In this document: piece after piece, positions 32,362 to 41,285 of the stretch | How positions within the stretch are numbered: the first letter of the stretch is position 1 | Layout of the letters: each line of letters begins with the position of its first letter | Assembly (NCBI GenBank): GCA_001602455.1 | Contig: CP012157.1 | Location: 119,733 to 183,732, forward strand | Length of the DNA: 64,000 nt | From: Betaproteobacteria bacterium UKL13-2 | GTDB lineage: Bacteria > Pseudomonadota > Gammaproteobacteria > Burkholderiales > Usitatibacteraceae | Direction: 5' to 3' | Position numbers and translations under genes: made by a program | The notes under the pieces: model-generated | What the model saw: the letters and a program-made list of their open reading frames with translations, nothing else | What the model was told of the DNA's origin: nothing | Database searches by the model: none

Positions 32362-35300
32362 CTACGGCTCCACCGGCACCAGGCCATCAGGTGCGGCACC
32401 AGCGTCCCCATAAACATATGGGAACGTGATGTTGGTCGGGTTGGTCAGCCATACCACCAACTTGCGATCCGGTTTCTTCCACACAAAATCCATCGCGCCG
32501 TTACCATCAAAATCACCTGCGGCATAGAGCTGCCAGGTCTTGTCGGTGGCAATCATGTCGTAGGTGGCTTTGATTTGGGTGCCGTTCATGAGCCACACCT
32601 TGATGTTGCCGTTGGTGTCGCGCATGACGATGTCACCCTTGCCGTCGCCGTCCATGTCGCCGAGTTTCAAGATGGTGTAACCGGCTGGCATCTGTCCGAC
32701 CAGGGTGTTGACCCACGTACGGCCAGCTTGCCCCATGAGCGCTCGGACTTGATTGGTGGGGCTAATCCATACGATATCGCCAAGACTATCGGCATTGAGG
32801 TCGATGATGCCGGCTATGCTCCAATTCAAGGGCGCACCGCCGCGATGCTTGACTTCATTGACGTTCGGGTCGACCTTGGTCTGAACACCATCGACCATGC
32901 TCTCGCCGCCGCCCATGAACCATGCGAAGGTGACGCCGGAATCGTTGGTGCCCGGCTTCGTGTAGCGCCATAAAATATCGGCCTTGCCGTCACCATCAAG
33001 ATCGCCCACCGCGTCGACGACCCAGTCGAGCTTGGCGTTACGTACGATGGTGCCTGCAACGGGTGGCAGTGTTTGGTCAATGCGTACGTTCTCCAATGCG
33101 TTTCTGGAGATTAGTGCCGATTTGCCGCTACCGGTGACGTCCCCCACACCGAGTAGTGTCCAATCGCCGCCGACATCATCCACCGTGGAGAAGACGATCT
33201 TCTGGCCATCCCAACGGCCAACCTGTAGGGTGGTTGTCGCGGCTTTCGGCGTGGGTTCATCGGACGCGATGGTTCGAAAGACTGTACCGCGCAGCAATAC
33301 GTTGGCAAAGCCTGCCCCGGTGAAATCAAATTGACTGCTTATGGCGAGCGGGATCACCTGCGCTGCAAAGCGTGCCGTCAGCGGCGCACTTGGGCCAGCC
33401 GCGCTGGTGGCGACGACTTGGCAGGTGTAGGCGCGACCAGTCGGAAGTGCCGGTAAGGCGAATGTACTGCTGGTGGTGTTTTGCGTGGCGATGGTTGCGC
33501 CGGTCGAGTCGGTGCAGCTCATTTGGTAGCCCGTAATCGGGGCGGTGGTGGTCCCACCGCTACCAGACCCGGCACCGCCGCCAGCGAAGTTACAGCTAAT
33601 GACACCGAGTTTCATCACACAGTTACCCGCAGACGGGGCAGATGGTGGTTGTATCGGGTTCACGGGCGTGACACTGTTTGATGCCGCTGAGGCCGGCCCC
33701 GTTCCCACGCTGTTGGTCGCCCTGACGGTGAAGGTGTAGGCGGTGCCATTGGTCAAGCTGCTCACGGTGATGCTGGTGCATGGGGTGGGCGTATTCGAAC
33801 ATGTGCCAGTGATGTTGCCCGGGCTGGAGGTGGCGGTGTAGCTGGTGATCGCAGAACCACCATTGCTGGCCGGTGCGGTGAAGATGACACTGGCTTGGGC
33901 GTTACCTGCCGTGGCGGTGCCGATGGTGGGTGCGCCGGGGACGGTGGCAATCGTCACCGTGATGCCCGCCGAGGTTGCCAAAGTGTAATTGGTGTCGGCG
34001 GCTTTAGTCGCCGTAACCGTACAGGTGCCTACGGCAGCCGCCGTCAGGGTGGTGCCACTGATGGTGCAGTTGGCGTTGTTTGAGGCGTATGTCACGGCAC
34101 CCGTGCCTGAGCCCCCTGTGGTGCTGAGTGTGGTGGTGCCACCAAAGGCAACCGTTGATGGTGTGCTAACCGCAACGAGTGTGGCTTGCGTCGCTTGGTT
34201 CACTGTGACGGTGATGCCCGCCGAGGTTGCCAAAGTGTAATTGGTGTCGGCGGCTTTGGTGGCGGTGATGGTACAGGTTCCAGCACCGGCGGCAGTGAGC
34301 GTTGTGCCAACGATGGTGCAGTTGGCGTTGTTTGAGGCGTATGTCACCGCACCCGTGCCTGAGCCCCCTGTGGTGCTGAGTGTGGTGGTGCCACCAAAGG
34401 CAACCGTTGATGGTGTGCTAACCGCAACGAGTGTGGCTTGCGTCGCTTGGCTGACCGTCACCGTGATGCCCACCGAGGTTGCGGCAGCGTAATTGGTGTC
34501 GGCGGCTTTGGTCGCCGTAACCGTACAAGTGCCCACGGCAGCCGCCGTCAGGGTGGTGCCGCTGATGGTGCAGTTGGCGTTGTTTGAGGCGTATGTCACC
34601 GCACCCGTGCCTGAGCCCCCCGTGGTGCTGAGTGTGGTGGTGCCACCAAAGGTAACCGTTGATGGTGTGCTAACCGCAACGAGTGTGGCTTGGGGGGCTT
34701 GGCTGACCGTCACCGTGATGCCCGCCGAGGTTGCGGCAGCGTAATTGGTGTCGGCAGCCTTGGTCGCCGTAACCGTACAAGTGCCCACGGCAGCCGCCGT
34801 CAGGGTGGTACCGCTAATGGTGCAGTTGGCGTTGTTTGAGGCGTATGTCACGGCCCCTGTGCCTGAGCCCCCTGTGGTGCTGAGTGTGGTGGTGCCACCA
34901 AAGGCAACCGTTGATGGTGTGCTAACCGCAACGAGTGTGGCTTGGGGGGCTTGGCTGACCGTCACCGTGATACCTGCCGAGGTTGCGGCAGCGTAATTGG
35001 TGTCGGCTGCTTTGGTGGCGGTGATGGTACAGGTTCCACCACCTGCGGCAGTGAGCGTTGTGCCAACGATGGTGCAGTTGGCGTTGTTTGAGGCGTATGT
35101 CACGGCACCCGTGCCTGAGCCCCCTGTGGTGCTGAGTGTGGTGGTGCCACCAAAGGCAACCGTTGCTGGTGTGCTAACCGCAACGAGTGTGGCTTGCGTC
35201 GCTTGGCTGACCGTCACCGTGATGCCCGCCGAGGTTGCGGCAGCGTAATTGGTGTCGGCGGCTTTGGTGGCGGTGATGGTACAGGTTCCACCACCTGCGG

Positions 35301-38300
35301 CAGTGAGCGTTGTGCCAACGATGGTGCAGTTGGCGTTGTTTGAGGCGTATGTCACGGCACCCGTGCCTGAGCCCCCTGTGGTGCTGAGTGTGGTGGTGCC
35401 ACCAAAGGCAACCGTTGCTGGTGTGCTAACCGCAACGAGTGTGGCTTGCGTCGCTTGGCTGACCGTCACCGTGATGCCTGCCGAGGTTGCGGCAGCGTAA
35501 TTGGTGTCGGCGGCTTTGGTGGCGGTGATGGTACAGGTTCCAGCACCGGCGGCAGTGAGCGTTGTGCCAACGATGGTGCAGTTGGCGTTGTTTGAGGCGT
35601 ATGTCACCGCCCCCGTGCCTGAGCCCCCTGTGGTGCTGAGTGTGGTGGTGCCACCAAAGGTAACCGTTGATGGTGTGCTAACCGCAACGAGTGTGGCTTG
35701 GGGGGCTTGGCTGACCGTCACCGTGATGCCCGCAGAGGTTGCCAAAGTGTAATTGGTGTCGGCGTCTTTGGTTGCCGTAACCGTACAAGTGCCCACGGCA
35801 GCCGCCGTCAGGGTGGTGCCGCTGATGGTGCAGTTGGCGTTGTTTGAGGCGTATGTCACCGCACCCGTGCCTGACCCACCCGTGGTGCTGAGTGTGGTGG
35901 TGCCACCAAAGGCAACCGTTGATGGTGTGCTAACCGCAACGAGTGTGGCTTGCGTCGCTTGGTTCACTGTGACGGTGATGCCCGCAGAGGTTGCCAAAGT
36001 GTAATTGGTGTCGGCTGCTTTGGTGGCGGTGATGGTACAGGTTCCAGCACCGGCGGCAGTGAGCGTTGTGCCAACGATGGTGCAGTTGGCGTTGTTTGAG
36101 GCGTATGTCACGGCCCCCGTGCCTGAGCCCCCTGTGGTGCTGAGTGTGGTGGTGCCACCAAAGGCAACCGTTGATGGTGTGCTAACCGCAACGAGTGTGG
36201 CTTGCGTCGCTTGGTTCACTGTGACGGTGATGCCCGCAGAGGTTGCCAAAGTGTAATTGGTGTCGGCTGCTTTGGTGGCGGTGATGGTACAGGTTCCAGC
36301 ACCGGCGGCAGTGAGCGTTGTGCCAACGATGGTGCAGTTGGCGTTGTTTGAGGCGTATGTCACGGCCCCCGTGCCTGAGCCCCCTGTGGTGCTGAGTGTG
36401 GTGGTGCCACCAAAGGCAACCGTTGATGGTGTGCTAACCGCAACGAGTGTGGCTTGCGTCGCTTGGTTCACTGTGACGGTGATGCCCGCAGAGGTTGCCA
36501 AAGTGTAATTGGTGTCGGCTGCTTTGGTGGCGGTGATGGTACAGGTTCCACCACCTGCGGCAGTGAGCGTTGCGCCGCTAATGGTGCAGTTGGCGTTGTT
36601 TGAGGCGTATGTCACGGCACCCGTGCCTGAGCCCCCTGTGGTGCTGAGTGTGGTGGTGCCACCAAAGGCAACCGTTGATGGTGTGCTAACCGCAACGAGT
36701 GTGGCTTGCGTCGCTTGGCTGACCGTCACCGTGATGCCCGCCGAGGTTGCCAAAGTGTAATTGGTGTCGGCGGCCTTGGTCGCCGTAACCGTACAGGTGC
36801 CCACGGCAGCCGCCGTCAGGGTGGTGCCACTGATGGTGCAGTTGGCGTTGTTTGAGGCGTATGTCACGGCACCCGTGCCTGAGCCCCCTGTGGTGCTGAG
36901 TGTGGTGGTGCCACCAAAGGCAACCGTTGATGGTGTGCTAACCGCAACGAGTGTGGCTTGCGTCGCTTGGTTCACTGTGACGGTGATGCCCGCAGAGGTT
37001 GCGGCAGCGTAATTGGTGTCGGCGGCTTTGGTGGCGGTGATGGTACAGGTTCCAGCACCGACGGCAGTGAGCGTTGCGCCGCTAATGGTGCAGTTGGCGT
37101 TGTTTGAGGCGTATGTCACCGCACCCGTGCCTGAGCCCCCTGTGGTGCTGAGTGTGGTGGTGCCACCAAAGGCAACCGTTGATGGTGTGCTAACCGCAAC
37201 GAGTGTGGCTTGCGCTTGGCTGACCGTCACCGTGATGCCCGCCGAGGTTGCCAAAGTGTAATTGGTGTCGGCGGCTTTAGTCGCCGTAACCGTACAGGTG
37301 CCTACGGCAGCCGCCGTCAGGGTGGTGCCACTGATGGTGCAGTTGGCGTTGTTTGAGGCGTATGTCACGGCACCCGTGCCTGAGCCCCCTGTGGTGCTGA
37401 GTGTGGTGGTGCCACCAAAGGCAACCGTTGATGGTGTGCTAACCGCAACGAGTGTGGCTTGCGTCGCTTGGTTCACTGTGACGGTGATGCCCGCAGAGGT
37501 TGCCAAAGTGTAATTGGTATCGGCGGCTTTGGTGGCGGTGATGGTACAGGTTCCAGCACCGGCGGCAGTGAGCGTTGTGCCAACGATGGTGCAGTTGGCG
37601 TTGTTTGAGGTGTATGTCACTGAGGCGTATGTCACCGCCCCTGTGCCTGACCCACCCGTGGTGCTGAGTGTGGTGGTGCCACCAAAGGCAACCGTTGATG
37701 GTGTGCTGGCAGCAACGAGGACGGCTTGCTCAAATTTGCTCGACACAGGAACGGCGCTCCCCGTGTTGCTGCCGTTGCCGAGTTGGCCGTTGCCGTTCCG
37801 CCCCCAGCACCGCACGCCGCCATTCACCACCGCGCAACTGTGGCCGCCTCCCGTCGCCACCGCCGTGACCCCGCTGGTGAGTCCAGTGACTTGCACGGGG
37901 AAGTTGCTATTCGTGTTGCTGCCGTTGCCGAGTTGGCCGTCGTAGTTATATCCCCAGCACCGCACGCCACCATTGACCACCGCGCAACTGTGGAAATCGC
38001 TCGCCGCCACCGCCGTGACCCCGCTGGTGAGTCCGGCAGCTTGCACGGGGGTGGTGCTATTCACGGTGCTGAAGTTGCCGAGTTCGCCGTAGACGTTCCG
38101 CCCCCAGCACCGCACGCCACCATTCACCACCGCGCAACTGTGGAAATCTCCCGTCGCCACCGCCGTGACCCCGCTGGTGAGTCCAGTGACTTGCACGGGG
38201 GTGGTGCTATTCGCGGTGGTGCTGTTGCCGAGTTGGCCACTGGTGTTAAGTCCCCAGCACCGCACGCCACCATTGACCACCGCGCAACTGTGGCTGGTTC

Positions 38301-38991
38301 CTGTCGCCAGCGACGTCACCCCGCTGGTGAGTCCGCTGACTTGCACGGGGGTGGTGCTTTGCGTGGTGCTGCCGTTGCCGAGTTGGCCCCTGGTGTTAAG
38401 TCCCCAGCACCGCACGCCACCATTCACCACCGCGCAACTGTGGAGAGATCCCGTGGACACCGCCGTGACCCCGCTGGTGAGTCCAGTGACTGGCACGGGG
38501 GTGGTGCTTTGCGTGGTGCTGCCGTTGCCGAGTTGGCCATTGCCGTTCCATCCCCAGCACCGCACGCCACCATTCACCACCGCGCAACTGTGGAAATCTC
38601 CCGCCGCCACCGCCGTGACCCCGCTGCTAAGTCCAATGACTTGCACGGGGGTGGTGCTATTCGTGGTGCTGCCGTTGCCGAGTTGGCCGTTGTCGTTCCG
38701 CCCCCAGCACTGCACACCGCCATTCACCACCGCGCAACTGTGGAAATCGCCACCCTCCACCGTCTGTGCGTTGGCAGTGGCAGATACCAGCAGCAGCAAC
38801 GCCGCAACCATGCACACCACGTAGCGACTGAACTTACCCCCGCTGGTGCGTTCAGGTGGAGCGGGTAGGGCAAGGCGTGTGGGCCATGCCGGCAAGGGTA
38901 GCGAGGGTGGTGAGGTAAGTGCCGTGGCATTCACCAGCGCCGGGGTAAAGGCAAACAGGGGTACGAAGCGTGCGGACATCGAAGTGTTCAT
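32362..38991 (-). CDS. Giant secreted RCC1 / Ig-like / FN3 / FG-GAP protein, copy 4
   Basis: 2209 residues, the longest version: leader and signal sequence as in copy 1, seven RCC1-like repeats (WGWNGNGQ, WGLNTRGQ, WGRNVYGE and others), fifteen Ig-like repeats (about 427-1692), then FN3-like pair and FG-GAP-type C-terminus. Copy-specific features are several repeats of an NCTIVGTTLTAAGAGTC type absent from copies 1 and 2, a five-residue insertion in the first Ig repeat (YASVTYTS), one linker shortened by a residue (SQAQA), and a last Ig repeat that passes directly into FN3 (VTIATVPGAP) without the junction-type repeat. The C-terminal region carries FRTIASDEP where copies 1 and 2 have SQTTASDEP. 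Confidence 0.88.
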   Translation of the reverse strand: MNTSMSARFVPLFAFTPALVNATALTSPPSLPLPAWPTRLALPAPPERTSGGKFSRYVVCMVAALLLLVSATANAQTVEGGDFHSCAVVNGGVQCWGRNDNGQLGNGSTTNSTTPVQVIGLSSGVTAVAAGDFHSCAVVNGGVRCWGWNGNGQLGNGSTTQSTTPVPVTGLTSGVTAVSTGSLHSCAVVNGGVRCWGLNTRGQLGNGSTTQSTTPVQVSGLTSGVTSLATGTSHSCAVVNGGVRCWGLNTSGQLGNSTTANSTTPVQVTGLTSGVTAVATGDFHSCAVVNGGVRCWGRNVYGELGNFSTVNSTTPVQAAGLTSGVTAVAASDFHSCAVVNGGVRCWGYNYDGQLGNGSNTNSNFPVQVTGLTSGVTAVATGGGHSCAVVNGGVRCWGRNGNGQLGNGSNTGSAVPVSSKFEQAVLVAASTPSTVAFGGTTTLSTTGGSGTGAVTYASVTYTSNNANCTIVGTTLTAAGAGTCTITATKAADTNYTLATSAGITVTVNQATQATLVAVSTPSTVAFGGTTTLSTTGGSGTGAVTYASNNANCTISGTTLTAAAVGTCTVTATKAADTNYTLATSAGITVTVSQAQATLVAVSTPSTVAFGGTTTLSTTGGSGTGAVTYASNNANCTISGATLTAVGAGTCTITATKAADTNYAAATSAGITVTVNQATQATLVAVSTPSTVAFGGTTTLSTTGGSGTGAVTYASNNANCTISGTTLTAAAVGTCTVTATKAADTNYTLATSAGITVTVSQATQATLVAVSTPSTVAFGGTTTLSTTGGSGTGAVTYASNNANCTISGATLTAAGGGTCTITATKAADTNYTLATSAGITVTVNQATQATLVAVSTPSTVAFGGTTTLSTTGGSGTGAVTYASNNANCTIVGTTLTAAGAGTCTITATKAADTNYTLATSAGITVTVNQATQATLVAVSTPSTVAFGGTTTLSTTGGSGTGAVTYASNNANCTIVGTTLTAAGAGTCTITATKAADTNYTLATSAGITVTVNQATQATLVAVSTPSTVAFGGTTTLSTTGGSGTGAVTYASNNANCTISGTTLTAAAVGTCTVTATKDADTNYTLATSAGITVTVSQAPQATLVAVSTPSTVTFGGTTTLSTTGGSGTGAVTYASNNANCTIVGTTLTAAGAGTCTITATKAADTNYAAATSAGITVTVSQATQATLVAVSTPATVAFGGTTTLSTTGGSGTGAVTYASNNANCTIVGTTLTAAGGGTCTITATKAADTNYAAATSAGITVTVSQATQATLVAVSTPATVAFGGTTTLSTTGGSGTGAVTYASNNANCTIVGTTLTAAGGGTCTITATKAADTNYAAATSAGITVTVSQAPQATLVAVSTPSTVAFGGTTTLSTTGGSGTGAVTYASNNANCTISGTTLTAAAVGTCTVTATKAADTNYAAATSAGITVTVSQAPQATLVAVSTPSTVTFGGTTTLSTTGGSGTGAVTYASNNANCTISGTTLTAAAVGTCTVTATKAADTNYAAATSVGITVTVSQATQATLVAVSTPSTVAFGGTTTLSTTGGSGTGAVTYASNNANCTIVGTTLTAAGAGTCTITATKAADTNYTLATSAGITVTVNQATQATLVAVSTPSTVAFGGTTTLSTTGGSGTGAVTYASNNANCTISGTTLTAAAVGTCTVTATKAADTNYTLATSAGITVTIATVPGAPTIGTATAGNAQASVIFTAPASNGGSAITSYTATSSPGNITGTCSNTPTPCTSITVSSLTNGTAYTFTVRATNSVGTGPASAASNSVTPVNPIQPPSAPSAGNCVMKLGVISCNFAGGGAGSGSGGTTTAPITGYQMSCTDSTGATIATQNTTSSTFALPALPTGRAYTCQVVATSAAGPSAPLTARFAAQVIPLAISSQFDFTGAGFANVLLRGTVFRTIASDEPTPKAATTTLQVGRWDGQKIVFSTVDDVGGDWTLLGVGDVTGSGKSALISRNALENVRIDQTLPPVAGTIVRNAKLDWVVDAVGDLDGDGKADILWRYTKPGTNDSGVTFAWFMGGGESMVDGVQTKVDPNVNEVKHRGGAPLNWSIAGIIDLNADSLGDIVWISPTNQVRALMGQAGRTWVNTLVGQMPAGYTILKLGDMDGDGKGDIVMRDTNGNIKVWLMNGTQIKATYDMIATDKTWQLYAAGDFDGNGAMDFVWKKPDRKLVVWLTNPTNITFPYVYGDAGAAPDGLVPVEP
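33950..37729 (-). repeat. 252-bp tandem coding repeats, 15 copies (giant gene 4)
   Basis: Fifteen in-frame repeats at strict 252-bp spacing, except one unit 3 bp shorter (about 37013-37261) and one 15 bp longer (about 37514-37729). Several adjacent units are identical or nearly so, as expected for unequal crossover or slippage. Confidence 0.88.
37745..38755 (-). repeat. About 150-bp tandem coding repeats, 7 copies (RCC1-like, giant gene 4)
   Basis: Seven RCC1-like blades with loop variation ([30 protein letters not shown] and similar) against an almost invariant scaffold. The number of blades is seven in every copy, unlike the Ig repeats. Limits are approximate. Confidence 0.8.
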
Positions 38992-39395
38992 TATTGTCAG
39001 GTTCAGATGATGTCGAAATGCGGCGTGGAGAGATTGAGCGGGGTGAACTTGTTACTTGCTAGAACATTCCACAACGACATTCGCCACCCCCGTTTGATTT
39101 GCGTTTACGTCCAACCAAACACCTACGTTGGCCTGGGGAGCGGAAACGACGCAATCCTCTTGTGTACTGTTTGATACCGCACATACCACCGCGCCGCGCA
39201 GTTTAGCGACTCGTCTTGAGCGCCGCAAGACCGGTTTCCTCTCTTTTTGCGTTTGGGTGGCGCGGATGTGGTTAATCGCCCACGCCAGGGCATCTCTTGC
39301 TAAGTCGGCGCAAAAACAAAACTCCTTTATCCACGGGCAGATTTAGACCAAAAACCCTGAAACTGCCCGCCAATAAAGGATTTTCGTAAATGGGC

Positions 39396-39525
39396 CAACT
39401 TCTCGAAACCGTCGCGAGCGGGCGAAGTTCGTGCCGACGGGTTTGGCAAACACGGGACACGTACCCAGTGTACGGCGAGTACCGGAACTGACAGATTCAC
39501 CCACGCAGCAGGTTTTTAGAAGTTC
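39396..39525 (+). repeat. 130-bp MITE-like element, family I, copy B
   Basis: Ends CAACTTCTCGAAACC (39396) and GGTTTTTAGAAGTTC (39511-39525); same length and orientation as copy A at 13921. About 20 bp in the middle-right part (near 39481-39500) are diverged. It forms the right border of the tandem array. Confidence 0.8.
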
Positions 39526-39553
39526 CCTTTTATTCACTCGCCTCGTTATTCAC

Positions 39554-39879
39554 CTAGCCTGAACATTTCATGGGGGCGCGTTCGAAAGCGGGTGAGCAGG
39601 TGAACGGGCAAGCGATTTTTTGCCTGACCGACCACCGCATGGCGAGCCGTGTTTGCCAAATACGTACGGGAGGAAGGCGCGTTTTTATCAATTGCGATGG
39701 CAAACACGGTGCCGTCCGATTTGCCGTCCGATTTGCCGTCCGATTTGCCGTCCAATCACCCGAGAGCGAACGTGCAGCTCGCATCCATCGCAAAAGAGAA
39801 ACGCGCCAAATTGGTTTACCAATCGCCCAGCGGCAACGTCCTTCGACGCCGCGGACGACCCATGAAATATTCTGGCTAG
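39554..39879 (+). repeat. MITE-like element, family II, most complete copy (326 bp)
   Basis: The 21-bp ends starting CTAGCCTGAACATTTC (39554) and ending ATATTCTGGCTAG (39879) are inverted repeats with 19 of 21 matches. The interior carries no plausible gene and contains four tandem copies of a 12-bp unit (GATTTGCCGTCC) at about 39718-39765. The element ends 18 bp before the ubiA start, so it may affect ubiA expression. Confidence 0.75.
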
Positions 39880-39897
39880 CTCCAGCAAAATAGCGCT

Positions 39898-40788
39898 ATG
39901 CACACCACTTCAACCCAATCGCGGCTATCGCTCTATCTCAAGCTGGTTCGTTTCGACCGCCCCATCGGCACACTGCTGTTACTGTGGCCGACGCTGTGGG
40001 GTCTTTGGATCGCCTCGCAAGGACTCCCGGATTGGGGCATCTTGATCGTGTTTGTGCTGGGTACGTTGCTGATGCGCTCGGCAGGTTGCGCCATCAATGA
40101 CTACGCGGATCGTGATTTTGACCGTCACGTCAAACGTACCGAAACTCGTCCGCTCGCGGCACAACTCATCGCGCCGAAGGAAGCGCTGCTGGTGGCGGCA
40201 GTTTTAGCGCTTGTCGCACTCGCACTAGTGATTGCATTCTTGAATACGATGGCGTTAAAGCTAAGTGTGGTCGCCGCCGCGCTTGCCGCAAGTTACCCGT
40301 TCGCCAAGCGTTTTTTTGTCATACCGCAAGCATACTTGGGATTGGCCTTTGGCTTTGGCATCCCGATGGCTTTTGCTGCGGCAACCAATCACGTACCGGC
40401 AATGGCGTGGTGGCTACTCGCAGCCAACGCTTTCTGGACCATTGCCTACGACACAGAGTATGCGATGGTCGACCGCGATGATGATTTGAAAATCGGTATC
40501 CGAACTTCGGCGATTTTATTTGCTCGATTCGATGTTGCGGCGGTCATGCTTTGCTATCTGCTGGCCTTAGTGATTCTGGCTGGCATCGGCAAAGTGTGCG
40601 GCTTGGGCTGGGCGTATTGGCTCGGCCTTGTCACCGCAACAGCAATTGCGCTCTATCACTACTCGCTGATCCGCCATCGCGAACGCGAGAAGTGCTTTAA
40701 AGCCTTTCTACACAACAATTGGTTTGGTGCAGCCGTATTCGCTGGGATCGCACTGGATTACGCTATGCGTTCGTCGGCCAGTTCTTGA
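39898..40788 (+). CDS. ubiA: 4-hydroxybenzoate polyprenyltransferase
   Basis: 296 residues, about eight to nine membrane helices, with both UbiA aspartate motifs: [12 protein letters not shown] (NDxxDxxxD) and [12 protein letters not shown] (DxxYAxxDxxxD). It attaches the polyprenyl chain to 4-hydroxybenzoate in the inner membrane, using the product of Ubi[20 protein letters not shown] is typical of the first helix. The 26-kb array and two small elements separate it from ubiC, so it needs its own promoter, possibly within or beside the family II element. Its 3' end overlaps the convergent CBS gene by 26 bp. Confidence 0.95.
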   Translation: MHTTSTQSRLSLYLKLVRFDRPIGTLLLLWPTLWGLWIASQGLPDWGILIVFVLGTLLMRSAGCAINDYADRDFDRHVKRTETRPLAAQLIAPKEALLVAAVLALVALALVIAFLNTMALKLSVVAAALAASYPFAKRFFVIPQAYLGLAFGFGIPMAFAAATNHVPAMAWWLLAANAFWTIAYDTEYAMVDRDDDLKIGIRTSAILFARFDVAAVMLCYLLALVILAGIGKVCGLGWAYWLGLVTATAIALYHYSLIRHREREKCFKAFLHNNWFGAAVFAGIALDYAMRSSASS

Positions 40789-41227
40789 TGTATTGCTTGA
40801 GAAGCTGATTTTCGAACACGACATCTTTAATCGCGCTCCGTGCGATATCGTGAAATGACAGAATGCCGACGAGTTGTGTGTCATTCATCACCGGTACGTG
40901 CGTAATGTGGTTTTCCGTCATGAGGCTTCGCAAATGATCGACCGAATCATCGAGTTTTGCGGTGGGTGGATTAACCTTCATGACATGGCGACATTTGGCT
41001 TGCATGATCGAGCCGCCGCGCGTATTGAGCGCCACCAAAATTTCACGAAGCGTAATCAGCCCCTGCATCTGGCCCTGCTCGGCGACGATGACAGAGCTGA
41101 TCGCTTTTTCTGTCATGAGCGCAACGGCGTCAGCGACCCCGACTTCCGGGCCGACGGTAAACAATGTTGAGGCAGGCACCTGCTTTGCCTTATCGGCTAA
41201 CAATTCTGCGACGGTCATGCTCATCAA
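40763..41227 (-). CDS. CBS-domain pair protein
   Basis: 154 residues made of two CBS domains (about 10-75 and 85-145): [52 protein letters not shown] and [15 protein letters not shown]. Stand-alone CBS pairs bind adenine nucleotides and act as sensors or regulators; the partner is not evident here. There is no membrane segment. It converges on ubiA, with 58 bp to sspB upstream. Confidence 0.88.
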   Translation of the reverse strand: MMSMTVAELLADKAKQVPASTLFTVGPEVGVADAVALMTEKAISSVIVAEQGQMQGLITLREILVALNTRGGSIMQAKCRHVMKVNPPTAKLDDSVDHLRSLMTENHITHVPVMNDTQLVGILSFHDIARSAIKDVVFENQLLKQYIKNWPTNA

Positions 41228-41285
41228 ATACTCCGCTGTTGTGACGAGTCACAGCATAGCAAAGCCGCGCCAAGATTGCAGCCTA

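Larger units (their letters stand above)
31182..39395 (-). repeat. Tandem unit 4 of 4
   Basis: About 8.2 kb, the largest unit, with fifteen 252-bp Ig repeats. Its right edge runs straight into copy B of the 130-bp element. Its 5' flank (38992-39395) is slightly diverged from the others (GGCCTGGGG for GGTGTGGGG at about 39130, GATACCGC for GCTAACGC at about 39173). That flank holds the first palindrome (about 39323-39380) and no gene. Confidence 0.85.

Noticed and set aside
16935-37729. CRISPR array or diversity-generating retroelement
   Set aside because: The repeats are coding, 252 bp and contiguous without spacers. No cas gene or reverse transcriptase is present, and variation is not adenine-biased in any pattern I can see.
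33989-37945. Series of 83-residue plus-strand frames at 252-bp spacing (and similar ones at 16975-18093 and 22359-24542)
   Set aside because: They are antisense to the Ig-like repeats of the giant genes. They persist only because the repeat length is a multiple of three. No ribosome-binding sites, and the minus-strand frame has signal peptide and domain logic.
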